Source: Brienomyrus brachyistius (lineage: Eukaryota > Chordata > Actinopteri > Osteoglossiformes > Mormyridae). From it: DNA of 64,000 bases. The position numbers were made by a program, and so were the translations under genes. A model generated the notes under the pieces. It was not told the DNA's origin and searched no databases. It saw only the letters and a program-made list of their open reading frames with translations. The stretch is from NCBI RefSeq assembly GCF_023856365.1, contig NC_064538.1, forward strand, positions 3,489,832-3,553,831, written 5' to 3'. Positions 37,396 through 49,747 of this stretch are shown piece after piece; positions within the stretch are counted from its first letter, which is position 1; each line of letters begins with the position of its first letter.

Positions 37396-37464
<69 letters not shown>
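37331..37464. repeat. Compound microsatellite (TAA)n-(AT)n
   Basis: About 20 TAA units run to 37390, then an AATAATAATT junction, then about 33 AT units. The poly-Asn and Ile-Tyr frame through it is repeat translation. Confidence 0.97.
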
Positions 37465-37466
<2 letters not shown>

Positions 37467-40394
37467 AAAATATCCGAAGAGCCTGGTTACTCAAAATAGA
37501 ATTGTGTTAATTGGTCTGTAATCTAGGATTAGATATCTTTTTATTTAATTTTGTTCTTCATGAAGTTTATACTGGGATATTTAGGAACTAAAATGTTAGT
37601 TGAATACAGGCATACCGTTACGGCTCTTTGTTTAATTGCGTTAGCCTAGTAATCACTTGTGTTTAAATTAACAACGATCTAATTAGACAGTATAGTAATA
37701 GGTGTGATGGATACGTCATACGATTAATCACTCTGGCTTTGTTTTTACAGGTATGTAATTTATGCCTTTTTGTGCTCTTTAGTTTAAGGTGGAAATGACA
37801 GCTGGCGTCTCTGCATCTCGTTATTCTGTTCGCACCCTCGTATCGCGTTTGTGACACTCACGCCTATTGATGGAGTCTGGATGCTCACCGATGCCTTCTT
37901 GTTAAACACTCAAGGGGATGAGATCGTACGACGCTATAGCTTCTAATTAAGCAGCCGACACTCGCTGTCTTCGCGAGTGAAAAGTTTACTCTATTCGGTA
38001 AGTGAAATATTCCTATGTGGAGTTTCTACAGTTGTCGAGTTATACTGCAACACCGCGTCCAAACAGTTACCGATTTGCTGATATGTTTGCATAAATGGAG
38101 GATGCAAAAGGTTAATTTTCCACCCAAGCTGCTGTATGCTTGCGTATATTGCGGTTATGTGGGCGATGTAGCTTTTATGCTCACTGAGATTTCAGATTCC
38201 GCATCTGCTGCTAATTAGTTGTAGAACCCCCTTTTATCTCGTTACGTTTTCTCAACTATTTTAAACGAAGTGAAACTTTGCTTTGAGGTTTATTTGAGGT
38301 TTACTTCAAACCAGCATAGACGAAGTACTGTCTTGTAATTAAAGTACCGTCTTAGCTTGGCGATCGCTACACAGACCGAAACAATCAAGGGCACAGAAGC
38401 GGGGCAACGAACAGGAATTCAGAATAAAATATCATTTTCTACTTTTTTGTCACTGAGAAAGATTGGGAATGTGTGTGTATTGTTTTTGTCTTCAGAAGAC
38501 CGTTAATGCGTGTGATCATAGTGAGACCTAAAACCTTAAATACAGCTGACTCAATGTTTCTATTCTTCATTAACGATAAGTGCTCTGTCGATGCTAAACT
38601 ATTCAAAAATATTAACAAGCCCCTATTTGTCAATCCAGGGCGTTTGCTGACATATGTCGCAGAAACATAATGAAAAACCTATTGGTGGCTTCAACGGAGA
38701 TGCTTTTAGACGCTCTCTGTGTTGTATGCTGTTTATGAAATGTATAATGTAGGCTTTAAACGTCAGGAAAGGTACCGGCGTCCCAATACAGGGTCGGCGT
38801 GGGACGGCACACCATTCTACACAGGCACCTTAATTAACTTACCTAAGTAATATATGTGTAAAGTTTCAATTTTCGCATTTTACCTCATTTAAGACGGTGG
38901 CATTAAACAGAAGCGTGTTTTAAGCTGATAGGAACATGGGAAATGTGTTTCGCATAATACAAAGAAGTAGTGGAACTTGTTTGAATTTTAAAGAAACGTG
39001 ATGCCTGTTTTTTTTCCCACGAGGTCCTTAGTATGAAAATTAATGTAACTTGCATTGTGTTTTTGTTGTTTGCTTATCAATTGCTCTTTTAAAAAAAAAA
39101 CAGAATTGAGGATAAATTCCAGCTTCTGTGGTTCAGTTTTCACGTGAGAATGTAACTACACTGTAGGGTAATATGTTTGAATGCGTTTGACAGATGTCAG
39201 GAACCCCCTCTGGCATATATTTGACCACTCACTTCTTACTTTCCATATTCTCAGTGTGTATGGGAACAGAAAAGTCTCCTGATATACAGAAAGTGAAAAC
39301 ATCTTCTGAACAGTGGGTTCTTCATGGTGCATGAAATAAGCTAGTTTAATTTCAGTATGTAGAACATGTGTACACCTACAGCTGGGGTAGTGCTTCTTAT
39401 TATGAAGACCAATGAACAGCATTGGCTACAAGTGAACCTGAGCAGGAGGTCACATGTTCACACAGGACGACGTTATTGGCTAGTGCATAACAGGAAGGTT
39501 TTCTGTAGTACAGTAAATGACTGGAACATTGCCAGACAGAGGAAGTGCAGAACACTGACAGGGTTTCCATTGTGGTTAAACAAAGTACTTTTTTCCTTCT
39601 TTTACTGACGTTTGCATGGGGATACAGGCAGCAGGTTTACATTTTTGCTTTTTCTGGAAATCCGACATGAAGTGTTTTAAATGCAGGATTCTGATGATGC
39701 ATTAATCTGCATCCAAACCGCCGCTGACCTGAGGCGGGCTGGCGGTCTTAATGCGTGCAGGATGTGCGAGAAGCGCATTGTGACTTTCTGTGAAATTTTC
39801 CTGTAATCTTAAAAACATCCATGCACAGATTCTGCAAGTCAGAGTTCACGTTTCCGTAAAAGTCCGCTAAGCTTAAACCCATTGTTAAGGGTCAGTACAG
39901 CTCTGTTTTGGGAAGTGAAAATACAGGAGGCTGTTTGAAGCCTGATGTAGGTTAGACACGGACACCAGAGGTAAACTTATGGTCATTACATATTGTAGCT
40001 ATTAAAAAGCAGTACCTTTCTGTATTTCGTGTTGTCAGGTTTCTATATAAACTTTCATTTATTATATCTGCCGCCTTTCCCAACAGAACCATCTTAACGG
40101 ATTAGTTTCAAGAGCTCAGTGTCCATTAATTAGGGCTTTTTATTCTCTTGTTATGAATTATGGGGAAAAAGAAATATTGCTGTTATCACGAACTCCCGAA
40201 TGCTGATTATGCTCAGTTACAATACTGCGATCTCCAGTAAGTATCAGCTAATTATAAGATGCTAGTTTTGATGAGATTTTAATTTCTGCAAATATAACGG
40301 CTTTCCACTTGACTGATTTGTTCTGGGGAATTGGCTACAGCCCTATACAATAACAATGCATCCTGCAGAAATGGAGGTGATGACTGCTCCCTCA
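37465..40394 (+). other. AT-rich intronic stretch, nothing named
   Basis: About 2.9 kb without a recognised repeat or exon. The segment 40080-40320 is repeat-free with CATTAATTAGGGC, TATGAATTATGGGG and AGCTAATTATAAGATG words, another candidate regulatory block. Confidence 0.45.
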
Positions 40395-40530
40395 CACTTT
40401 CAGGGTTGGGTTCTGATATGCGCGTCCGCTCTCTGTCTGCAGTTTGCCTGTTCTCCCCTTGTCACGTGACTTTGCTCCCGCAGTCGTGAAGTTTGGCTAA
40501 TCTGCGCCTATAAATATTCCACAAAATGTG
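40395..40530 (+). mobile_element. Degenerate SINE fragment
   Basis: CTCCCTCACACTTTCAGGGTTGGGTTCTGA resembles the B-box region, and CAGTTTGCCTGTTCTCCCCTTG and GCTCCCGCAGTC resemble the body of the SINE seen at 33058. It is heavily diverged, so an old copy. Confidence 0.55.
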
Positions 40531-40547
40531 ATGGTGTGTGAATTAGG

Positions 40548-40680
40548 GTTGCAAAATTCTGGGAATTTTTCTGTTAACCCCGCCTATTCCTTGTAATTCC
40601 CGTGGAAATGTTTCCAACTGTGGAATATTTCCAAAATTCCCCAGCTTAACTTCCCATGGAATAGAAAGTTTCTGGAAATT
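40548..40680. repeat. Dispersed repeat of GGGTTGCAAAATTC type
   Basis: GGGTTGCAAAATTCTGGGAATTTT, GGAAATGTTTCCAACTGTGGAATATTTCCAAAATTCC and TTCCCATGGAATAGAAAGTTTC are words of a repeat that I remember as widespread in fish. It has many short inverted GGAAW/WTTCC words. The class is uncertain. Confidence 0.45.
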
Positions 40681-40849
40681 TGCTGCCCCTTCGCAGCCCT
40701 CGTATGAATGGAATGTGATGGTATGCGCTTGCTACAGATCTTACTTCAGCGGTTTGTTGTAGGGCCGCGATCAGGTGATTTTGTAATCTGACAGTAAAGA
40801 ACCACATGTATTCTAATCCGCTGCAGATATAGCATACTGGAAACACTTC

Positions 40850-41795
40850 AGTCCATGTTCACATGATAGCATCACACAGTTGCTATAGGTTTGCTGGCTG
40901 CACCTTCATGATCCGAATCTCCTCTCCCACCACATCCCGTAGGTGCTCTACTGGATTGAGATCTGGTGACAGTGATGGCCATTTGAGTACAGTGAACTCA
41001 TTGTCATGTTCAGGAAACCGGTCTGAGATATGAGCTGTCATATGTTATCTTGTTGGGAGCAGTCATTAGAAGCTGGTCTTTAAAGGATGGACATGGTCAG
41101 CAACAATTGTCAGGTGACATTTAGATGAGGCTCAACCAGTACTAATAATCGGCCCAAAATGTGCTATGAAAATGTCCCCCACACCGTTACACCACCACAA
41201 GGCCGGCTGGGTCCATGTTTTCATGTCAGATTCTGACCCGACCATCTGAATGTCACTGCAGAAATCAGGAATCGTCTGACAACCTTTTTGCAACCTTCCA
41301 TTGTCCAGTGATGGTGAGCCTGTGCCCACTGTCGCCTCAGTTTCCAGTTCCTAGCTGACAGGAGTGGCACCCAGTGCGGGCTTCTGCTGCTGCAGCCTGT
41401 TCAGCATCAAGGCTTAACGTGTTGTAGATGCAGTGATGCTCTCCTGCATGCCTTGGCTGTAACAAGTGCTTATTTGAGTTACTGTTGCTTTTCTTTGGTC
41501 AGACTGGTTCAAGCTAATTCTTCTCTTACCTCTGCCATCAAAAAGGCATTTTTGTCCGGATAACTGCTGCTTACTGGATCTTTTTTCATTTATGGCACCT
41601 TCTCTGTAAACCCTACAGACGGCTGTGCCTTGTTCAGTCACTCAAATCGCCTTTCTTCACCATTCTGGTGGCTGGTCAGAACATTAACGGAAGCTCCTGA
41701 CCTGTATATACATGATTTTATATGTTGTGCTGCTAACACATGATTGGCTGATGTAGATACTGGCTTCAAAGAGCAGGTGAACCTTATGAAGTTTT
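40850..41795 (-). mobile_element. Decayed Tc1/mariner transposon, reverse orientation
   Basis: The whole segment corresponds on the minus strand to a Tc1-type transposase, from the N-terminus near 41670 to the C-terminal part near 40880. It belongs to a different Tc1 family from the element at 34-35 kb. Beyond 41670, AGAGCAGGTGAACCTTATGAAG near 41780 resembles the terminal region. The copy carries frameshifts and stops, so it is a fossil. Confidence 0.8.
40880..41670 (-). pseudogene. Tc1-like transposase relic, frameshifted
   Basis: On the minus strand the part 41641-41414 stays open and reads RVYREGAINEKRSSK, GQKCLFDGRGKRRISL and DQRKATVTQISTCY, which match the DNA-binding half of a Tc1 transposase. 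The middle (41330-41130) gives words of the catalytic half around SLDNGRLQKGCQ and a GGG-VGDIF type stretch. The end (about 41020-40880) gives NEFTVLKWP, SPDLNPVEHL and EEIRIMKVQPANL, the C-terminal part with the LNPIEH box. The reading frame changes several times, so no functional protein can be made. Confidence 0.8.
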
Positions 41796-41799
41796 CTGT

Positions 41800-43001
41800 T
41801 TTGATTGGGAAACTTTAGTTTTCAAAAGCTGAAACCGAGCGGTTATGGAAGACAACAACAAATTATTGAATGTCACCATTGTTATCGGTACATTCGTAAC
41901 ACTGGTAATAACCTTGTTTGTAGATCTAATTGTTTCTTGATGCCTCTCTCACTTCACAATCACGATTTGACAGTCGTTATGCATCCCCCAGTAGCAGATG
42001 CAGGTAAACCTTTTTAAGGGTTAGGGGGTTTTTTGTCCTTTTGACTGATTTGAATGCTAATGTTGTCTGTAATATTGGAAGTGCTGCCTTTTTTTCTAAA
42101 TTTTGTTGTTTTCCCTATTTGCAAACCCTGATTGAAATACTACTTTCTCAATTGGCGGTTTGTTGCCTCTCGCATTAATCCAGGGCTCAGCAGTGGGGCT
42201 GGCTAACTGAAATGTCAGCCTGCAATTCCTTCCCATCAGCTGCCTCCCTTTTAACCGAACCAGTTAAGTTGTCCAGATGTCTGATACGTTTTTGTAACAA
42301 ATGAAACCCGCTAAAGGATCTGGAGTCGCTTCCCGAAAACAAATCTTACTTTGCCATCTTAATTTAATTGGTCCCTTTGCACAATGAAAGCCCATATTGT
42401 TCATAGTGATAGAGCAGTTGGCAGAAATTCTGCATACTTTCCACCGGGTGTTAAGCAAAGTCTGAAAGGGGAGACGACGAGGGTATTTGCTGCCCTGTGG
42501 ATATGAAAGGGAGAGCGATCTCCACACTTGGAGTGGAGGTCGCCTTCCAAACGATATCAGAGGAAGCCCACAAGTAAATACAGATTAAGGCCTCTCTGTA
42601 TGTGGCTGTTCCCCTTTAAACTCCTTATTCCATCTTCTATTGATACGAAACCCCTAATATTTATATACACAGCTGCAGGGCTGCCTTGCAGGTTTGTGCA
42701 AACGGCAGCGATTCAGTTGTTTGTTATTGTGGAAGTTGCTTAGTGTTTATGGACTCAGAAGGTTACTGTCTCATATCCCACTAGATGTCGTCTGGTTTCC
42801 CCCCCCCCCATATATAAACTTAGAAACTCATTTTGCTAAAAAAAAAAAAAAAGCGAGCAGTGTTTGTTTTAGCTTATTGTCTAGTGGATTTCTGAACAGG
42901 TCTGATCCATCTGCATACGGTGTAGCTACTGCCTGGCTATGCTATGACAGAAGGTCACATGGAATTGCATCAGGAATTAAAATGAAAAGAATCATCTACA
43001 C
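41800..43001 (+). other. Intronic stretch, nothing recognised
   Basis: Contains a C10 patch at about 42800 and an A14-type run at about 42840-42852. No exon or repeat family is seen. Confidence 0.5.
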
Positions 43002-43196
43002 CAAGGGTGTCAAACTGCAGTCCTGGGGGGCCGGAGCCCTGCACATTTTTGGGTTTACCCTCATTTAACACGCCTGATTCACCTCCTTGTGCTAATTACC
43101 TTCCATCTCTTGAGCTGAATCGTCTTGTGGTGGAACAGGGAGTGAATTAAGCCGCACAGGGCTCCGGCCCCCCAGGACTGGAGATTGACACCCCTG
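43002..43196. mobile_element. hAT-type MITE (CAGGGGTGTCAAAC family), copy 1
   Basis: The left end CAAGGGTGTCAAACTGCAGTCCTGG and the right end CCAGGACTGGAGATTGACACCCCTG are inverted repeats. The inner GGGGCCGGAGCCCTG and CAGGGCTCCGGCCCCC continue the palindrome to about 37 bp per arm. The flanks ATCTACAC and ATCTCGAC agree at 6 of 8 positions, an eroded hAT target duplication. A related copy is at 56583. Confidence 0.82.
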
Positions 43197-44771
43197 ATCT
43201 CGACGGTAGGAAACATTCTTTCTAGATCATATGGTCTCAAGAAAGGACATGTTTGAGACTCAGAAGTGACGTTGAATCTGTCTCTGCACCCATCAGGTCA
43301 GCTGACATTATGCTCAAAGCTTTTGTATTTCAGGATGACCACAAAAAAATTCTCATAGCTACAATACCTGAATTTAATTAGTTCAATAATTTTGTGCAGT
43401 AATTCAATGGATTTTTTAAATTTTTTTTTTATTTATTTTAAATTTTTTTATTTATTAAAGCTCTTGGATAGCATAAGCGAGTACGTTCAGCTTGGAATGA
43501 AAACATTTAGAATGTTACCAAAGCGATATTTGTTTTGGCCAAACAAAATCTTTTCTAAAACTTTTGTTTCGTCTTTTTCTTTGTACTACTTAAGTGCTTT
43601 GTATTCGAGGAGATTTAATGTGCGTTTCAGGTTTGGGAAGAACATTGAATATTTAGGGGCCACGTGTTTCCTCTGTCCTCGAATACATCTTCCAAACTGA
43701 AATCGAACCATTTTTAGGTACTTAGTCCCCTGCGACCAAGGTTTTGTTTTCATTGGCTGCGATTTAATATCCAGCTATTAATTTTAGGCTGAAATGTTTA
43801 ACTACTTGAACACAATGCATGGTGACTTGCACTTCACAGAGAACCTGTGTTGTGTTGTTAAATGCATTGTCAAGAACAGAAAATGATTGCTTTAAATCTT
43901 TTTATGAAAGAGGCCATAGAAATTGAGGTGGTGTTCTCGTGGCCATGTAGCTTATATATACTCAGCATAGAAACGAATGTTTGCTTGCGAATAAACAAAC
44001 TAGGTAAGTAAAATATGCACCAAGCGGAACAAATTAATCGCTCCACACAGCTGTTAAGCCATTGCGAGTGCAGGAAAATGCACTTGAATTTGAATAAAAA
44101 TGTTACTTTTTGATTGTTTTATGCCAAAAAAATCTTCAAAAACAAAGTGGTTCAAACTAGCATGGCGAGTGTGTAGAGTCTTTTGAAGGCATTTGACAGA
44201 TCTCGTTAGCTAAGGTATGGTTTTACTCCAAAGGACGTTTGAGCTTTGTACTTCTTCTATGCAGCAGAGTAACAAGTAGTGCGAGTGAGATGCCTTTGCT
44301 CAGATGTTTTTTTTTTTTTTTTAATATCCCATCTTGAGCTTAACTGGACTTGCAGGTTCCTGTTTCTGCAGGAAACTGTATCCAGAAGGTTTTACTAACC
44401 CTGTCATTTATCAGGAGGGAAACATTCAGGAGAGACTCCTATTAAATGTAATTTTTTCATTGGACAGCTTTGCATTCCCGTATATCGCCCTCCCCAGAGC
44501 CGAGGATTTCAGGTCGTGCCCCCTCGTCCCACATCCCACCGTTTAGCATCAGGGAGGCTGTAATCCAGGATTGTGCTGCCCTCCTGTTACAGAGGGATTT
44601 CTCCATGTAGGTCACAGTCTAGGCCCGTCACGTGGAGGCCTGGGCTTGTCCCCAGACAGCACAATGGGTAGGAAATGTTTAATGCAACCCATGTAGGAAG
44701 GCTAAATATCTTCATCTCACTGCAGAGGGCACTATTCTCAGAGCTCTGCTGGAAATGGAGATGCTTAATCA
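43197..44771 (+). other. Intronic stretch, nothing recognised
   Basis: AT-rich with a T/A-rich patch at 43410-43460 and a T16 run near 44308. No exon or repeat family is supported. Confidence 0.5.
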
Positions 44772-44776
44772 CCCCC

Positions 44777-44825
<49 letters not shown>
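44772..44825. repeat. C22 run joined to (CA)n
   Basis: Twenty-two C followed directly by about 16 CA units. The minus strand is therefore a TG run leading into G22. Confidence 0.96.
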
Positions 44826-44828
<3 letters not shown>

Positions 44829-45515
44829 TATGACTTTTGACATGTTTTCATTATTGTGAAATAAAACGACGTTGTGTGATTATGCAGATCTCTTGGATCG
44901 TAGCGAGGGGCTCCGTGAGTCTCTTGTGTGCGTCGATTGGCGAGGGCTCTAAGAGGTTGGCTGGTTGCCGTGACGCCTGGGCACTTCCTTGAGTCTGCAT
45001 TGTTTGTGGTTCAAAGTCGCCTTCCGCAAGACTGAGGAAGGACTGTGCTGTTGCTATAGAAACCCGCATGACAAAGCAGAGTAACTTTCAGCAAATGGAA
45101 ATGGAACTTGGTGTGTCGATGTGCATTTTTTTTACATCCCCATTACTGTTACTTCTATGCAAACACTAATGCACAATGATTTTGCAAATGAACCTTGTGA
45201 GCTCTCATGCTAATCGATGTGACTGTGAGGGACCCTCCCCTCGTGTGAACTGCTTTTGCTGTTACTGATAATTGTGCTGATTTTGAATTCCTAAGCTTAA
45301 CTCTATGCTTAGTACTTGGATAAACTGAGAACTCTGCAGCCCCATTAAAGCAGCATTAGAGTAACCGCAACAGTAACACTGTACTGTAAGAGCACAATAC
45401 TAATAAAGTTCTGCCCTCATTCACATGAGATTGTGTCCCTGTGCCGGGGCAATTCAAAAGAACACTTAAAAATATTTCCAAAGAATCTGTGAGTTTGGGA
45501 AATTTCAGGGAAACT
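44826..45515 (+). other. Intronic stretch, nothing recognised
   Basis: No exon or repeat family is seen in this 0.7 kb. Confidence 0.5.
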
Positions 45516-45760
45516 TGTTAGTGTCCCGTTCGAAGCAGGGAAACGGGCAACGTGAGTCTTGGAATCGGGTAAAAACGGGATTTATTAAGACATCTCACAC
45601 TCGGGAACGCACAGCGACGTCATTGACCGGACTCGGAGAAACATACTCGAACGTGGACTGAAGTACACAACAGCGACCAGCATCCCTCGAAACCGCTGGT
45701 AACACAGGGATTCCACATGGGGTGGATGAGGGGGCCTGGTTCGACACGATCGGGCATGGC
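45516..45760 (-). mobile_element. Possible solo LTR, reverse orientation
   Basis: On the minus strand the segment has an AATAAA signal (near 45585), CCCGATTCCAAGACTCACG, and ends in GGGACACTAACA, so it could be a TG...CA-type long terminal repeat with its polyadenylation signal. CpG content is high for the intron, as in many LTRs. No partner LTR or primer-binding site is identified, and the boundaries are approximate. The orientation is opposite to the gypsy relic 0.7 kb downstream, so the two need not be related. Confidence 0.3.
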
Positions 45761-46429
45761 AAGTTCCTCCTGAATTTAATTTAGACTTCAGAGTGTTGAG
45801 CTTCATTAAAATTTGAAGAATTTGTGGTGATAAGATGTGGAATAAAAGTTTTATTGAGATAATCAGTGAATTTTGTTGAAGTTGCTCCCATGCCATCTGT
45901 GAATCTGGAACAACACCAACATTTGAATGCTAAGCAAAATGAATTGGCACAACCGGGTAATTCCTATTACAATGTTTCTTGTATTCCGCAAACACGGCAC
46001 TTTTCATATTGATTCTCTGATTTGAGTTCATGTCACGGCTAACGGAGAGCTTTACAGTGGCCAGCAGCCATCTGGCTGCAACACCGTTCAAAGTGCAGTA
46101 CACAAAAATATGGTCTGGTCTGGTAAATGGGCTCAGGAGAGAAACTCCGTCGTAGCATCTGATGACCTCTGACCTCAGGTAGCACTTCGGAGAACGTTTC
46201 AGTTGTGCAAAATCCTTTTTGCTTTGTTCAGTGAATGTTAAGTAGATCTGATTTGTCCTTTTGCTTCTAGGAGGTCCAGGTTAATTCCCAATTTCATGCA
46301 GCCTTCCTGATCAAACTGTTCAGTAGTAATACCCCAGCATGTTACGGCTACAACACACTGGGGCAATGGGGACCAGTTACTCCAAAGCGTGCTGAGCCTG
46401 CTCAGGAAACCAGCCCAAAAGACATAATG

Positions 46430-47190
46430 GATGGATACAGTTATCCATGGATTCGTGAGGGGCGTCGGGCACTATGAATGCAGGGTGATGCACTATGAAT
46501 GCAGGGTGATGCATTATGTCATTGTCAACATGCCATCGGTCTTCTATTCTTTCATCTATGAGGACCTGCATGAGTATATTTGGGAAGTTTGTCATTGTCT
46601 CCACTGATGATATTTAACTGTATTTAGCAGACGTACAGTAATCCATCTTGTGTTCCTCTTATCCAGCACAAATTCCTGCGTACCGGCATGTGTGCTAAAG
46701 TAAAGTGTGAGGTCCGTATTCCGTACTCGCTTCCTTAGCTTGTGTGTTGAATGCAGAGGGAGTGCAAGTGTATCAGAATGGGAGCTGTGAAGAACTTGCC
46801 GACAACTCGAGCGGTTATGAAGTCGCGGGGATTTCTTGGGTTTGCAGATTTATCTTGAGCGGTTTTAGCTCTGTTGCTGCACCACTCATAGCCCTGATTT
46901 AACAGCGAGGTTCCTGCTGGCTCAGTCGGAACTAAGAAGCTGATCAGACCTTTTTGAGGAGCTGAAGAGCAGCGTTTCGATTTTTATATATATCCTGACC
47001 CCTCGATCCCTTTTGCTGTTAAAGTCGACGTTTCAGAGTAAGGCGTGGGAGCGGTTTTGTCCCAGCAGCAATATGTACCCGCAAGCATAAACCAAATAAC
47101 TTTCATCTCCAGAGAGATGCTGACATTTAGTGCCAAGGGCTACTCGCCATCCGACTGGCTCCTGAGCGTGTCGCCATGCTCTTGAAAAGG
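46430..47190 (+). pseudogene. Ty3/gypsy retrotransposon pol relic (reverse transcriptase to RNase H)
   Basis: Reading with frame changes, the order of motifs is that of gypsy-type pol. NMPSVFYSF occurs near 46530 (the NAPxVFQ box of reverse transcriptase). GKFVIVSTDDI occurs near 46585 (the YxDD active-site box, with Tyr replaced). NAEGVQVYQNG is near 46750 (thumb region), RGFLGFADL near 46825 (FLGFxNFY), then VKVDVSE and GVGAVLSQQQ near 47020-47070 (start of RNase H). Several stops, frameshifts and a local 21-bp duplication (46469) show that it is long dead. Integrase, gag and LTRs are not seen. Motif knowledge is from the family; positions are read directly. Confidence 0.75.
46469..46510. 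repeat. 21-bp tandem duplication
   Basis: The unit GCACTATGAATGCAGGGTGAT occurs twice in tandem, with a partial third copy (GCATTATG). It lies at the 5' edge of the gypsy relic and adds to its disruption. Confidence 0.9.
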
Positions 47191-49722
47191 GTGACTTTCG
47201 GAAATCCATGACCTCCTATGACCATGAGAAGAACACAAGACCATTCGGTCTCCCACTAGTGCTTTTTTTTTGGCCCCCATATGGTGGGACATTATAGGTC
47301 ATAGTTAACAGGCTGTATTGAGAGCGAAGGCCTGTCATCTTCCCTAAACACAAGTGTTCCTATAGACTTTTCCTTGCTACAGTGGACCTGATTCCCCAAA
47401 AGGGGCTTCCCAGTGTATATAAGATTGCAAGCTCATTCTTACCATTAACCCCAATAACAAAGTCTGAGTATCCTTTATAGTTTAGAAATGTCTTTGTGAA
47501 GGCTCCGATTTGGAACTTTAGGGGGCTGGAAATTGCATGATCTCTACACTTGGGGTCAGACAAACTTCAGGAAAGGTCGAGGTACCTCCACCAGGAAGCT
47601 CGAAGTCACATGACCTCCACAATAGCTCTGGATTTGACGTTAGTGCAACATTGGCAACTGCCTTTAATTAATTATCTTCTGTGTCAATGTTTAGTGCAAC
47701 ATGGGGATTGGACTTTAATGACCTCATTTAAATCTACAGTAGAGTCATGTCCAGGCCAGGTGTGGATCATGTGATTTCTGGGCCCACAGTGGAGAGGCTC
47801 CTAGTGGAGAGGCTCCTAGTGTTCTGCAGCCAGACCCTCCTTACTGTAGGTGGCTTCTGTTCTCTGTTCATGCTGGCCTTGATGAAGAGGAGGTTGATGT
47901 TGGAGTATCCTGCTTGTCGCCACCTGCTGTCCTTGGTGCTGAAGGGGCCTCATGCAGAACATGCCGTTCGTTCCAAAGTGCTGAAGTTTTAGACGCCTGG
48001 TTGGTGGAGGTGGGACATGGGGAACAGGGAGGGAGCGTTGTGACTGCACTGCCTGGCGTGGCGCTGTTGGCTTAAAATAGTCTGTGTGTGTGATGCGGGG
48101 GGGAGATTTATAGGTCCATACTTGTCAAATGTTTGAATGCAGTTCAATCCTTTTTGAACTGGGTTCTTTCATTCATTCAGGCTGGTTTTTCCCAGTGAAC
48201 ATCTGCATTAAATGTTTGTTTAGGCTCAGCTGACTGAACTGCAAAGTTAAAATGGAAGTGAGGGATCCACCAGGCCAAAGGAACCCCCCCCCCTCCCCAT
48301 TTTGTCTCGCTCGCTCTCTGATGGGAGGCAGGACATGGTCCTTTCTTTTCACTTAAACATGCAATAGATATATTCTATCACCAAATGTTGGTCTGCCTGT
48401 TTTTGTGCTTTATTGCTGCACTGTGGTGGAGCAGGTTTCTATGTTTAAAATAAGTCATTTGTTTTGTCTTCATTCATGGAGCCTGTAGGTTTTGGTCTCT
48501 TTATATAGTTAAAAAAATCTATATTTGCACTCCGCCGGTTTTGGAACCAATCCTCTGGCACAGACACTGTTGTATGGGTGAAGTTCTGGAAGTGATAAAA
48601 TTGAGATGAATCGAAAATGGAAGCAATGCTACTTTGTGGCAGCAAAAGGACTGCGGAAGACTTAGAGTGTGATAATTCAGATATTAGATGGATCTTATTA
48701 CCATTTCACAAAACCAGTATATAGATGAAGATCAACGCCTGATTTCAGCTGTAGGTGACAAGGGTGGAAAAGGCAGCTGTGGAAGGCTTGATCTTGTGAA
48801 GACAGTAACTCTAAAAATATTTTATGGGACTTTTTCAGACTTCTGAGGAACAGTGTGCAGGTCATCATCTGGGGCTCATTTAATTTCAAGACAAGTTGCA
48901 CCAAAACTAAAGCAGTGTCACATTGTGTTGGCACATGAAAAGACGGACATAGCTCTGGTGAATTTTATTATAGTGAGACAAGTGATACTGTTGGGCTTTT
49001 AATAATGATTTTTTTTTTGGAGAGTTGGGAGTATGTAAGGGGGTGGAACAAGGATGGGGTGGGGGGTTGACAGGGCTGTCTGCAGAATATGTTTTAATTC
49101 GTACCAGCATCTGGATTATTGGCACACTTTTGTTAGAACAGAGAATGTATAAAGTAGAGTGTCGAACTCTGCTTGACCAGGAGCGTGGGGCAGCCTCAAC
49201 AAACCCTGCACCACTGTCTCTATGTATCGTGTAATTATTATATACAATTTCATTTGCTAATGTTTATATTTGCAGTGAATTAGAGTTTTCATATTGAAGA
49301 GCTGTGTCGTCATCTGAAAGTGAACTATATTGCGTTTGCCTTCCTGCTGCTCAGACAAACGCGAATCCCCCGTCTTATCCTGGGTGTTCGGTGGGACAGA
49401 TTCTCTTGTCAGTTTGACATTGCAGCTCAGGTTTGTTTAAATCTTCTAAATGCCGCTGTTTCTCTTTTTAGGCCCAAGACACAAGCGCCTTTATTTGTAT
49501 CATACCCTAGCAGCATAAACATTGTGCTTTTCATCTAATATTTATTACAAAACATTTAAATGTTTATGTCTCCCTCAAATGAACCCCAACCCGCCTGACT
49601 GGGTAAAAGTGGTCGAGCAGTTGTGATGAAACAAATGGTTCCTGGTAGCTTCACTGCTGTAGAATGTTGTGATTTATTTATTTTTCCCAGGAAGCTGTGA
49701 TCAATGGGAAGAGGTAGGTTTT
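47191..49722 (+). other. Intronic stretch, nothing named
   Basis: Contains a local duplication GTGGAGAGGCTCCTA (two copies near 47790-47820) and C-rich patches near 48283. No exon or repeat family is supported. Confidence 0.45.
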
Positions 49723-49747
49723 AAAAAAAAAAAAAAAAAAAAAAAAA
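49723..49747. repeat. A25 homopolymer
   Basis: An uninterrupted run of 25 A. It could be a retroposon tail, but no element is recognised upstream of it. Confidence 0.9.

Noticed and set aside
37257..37499. Poly-Asn / Ile-Tyr frame
   Set aside because: It translates the TAA and AT arrays.
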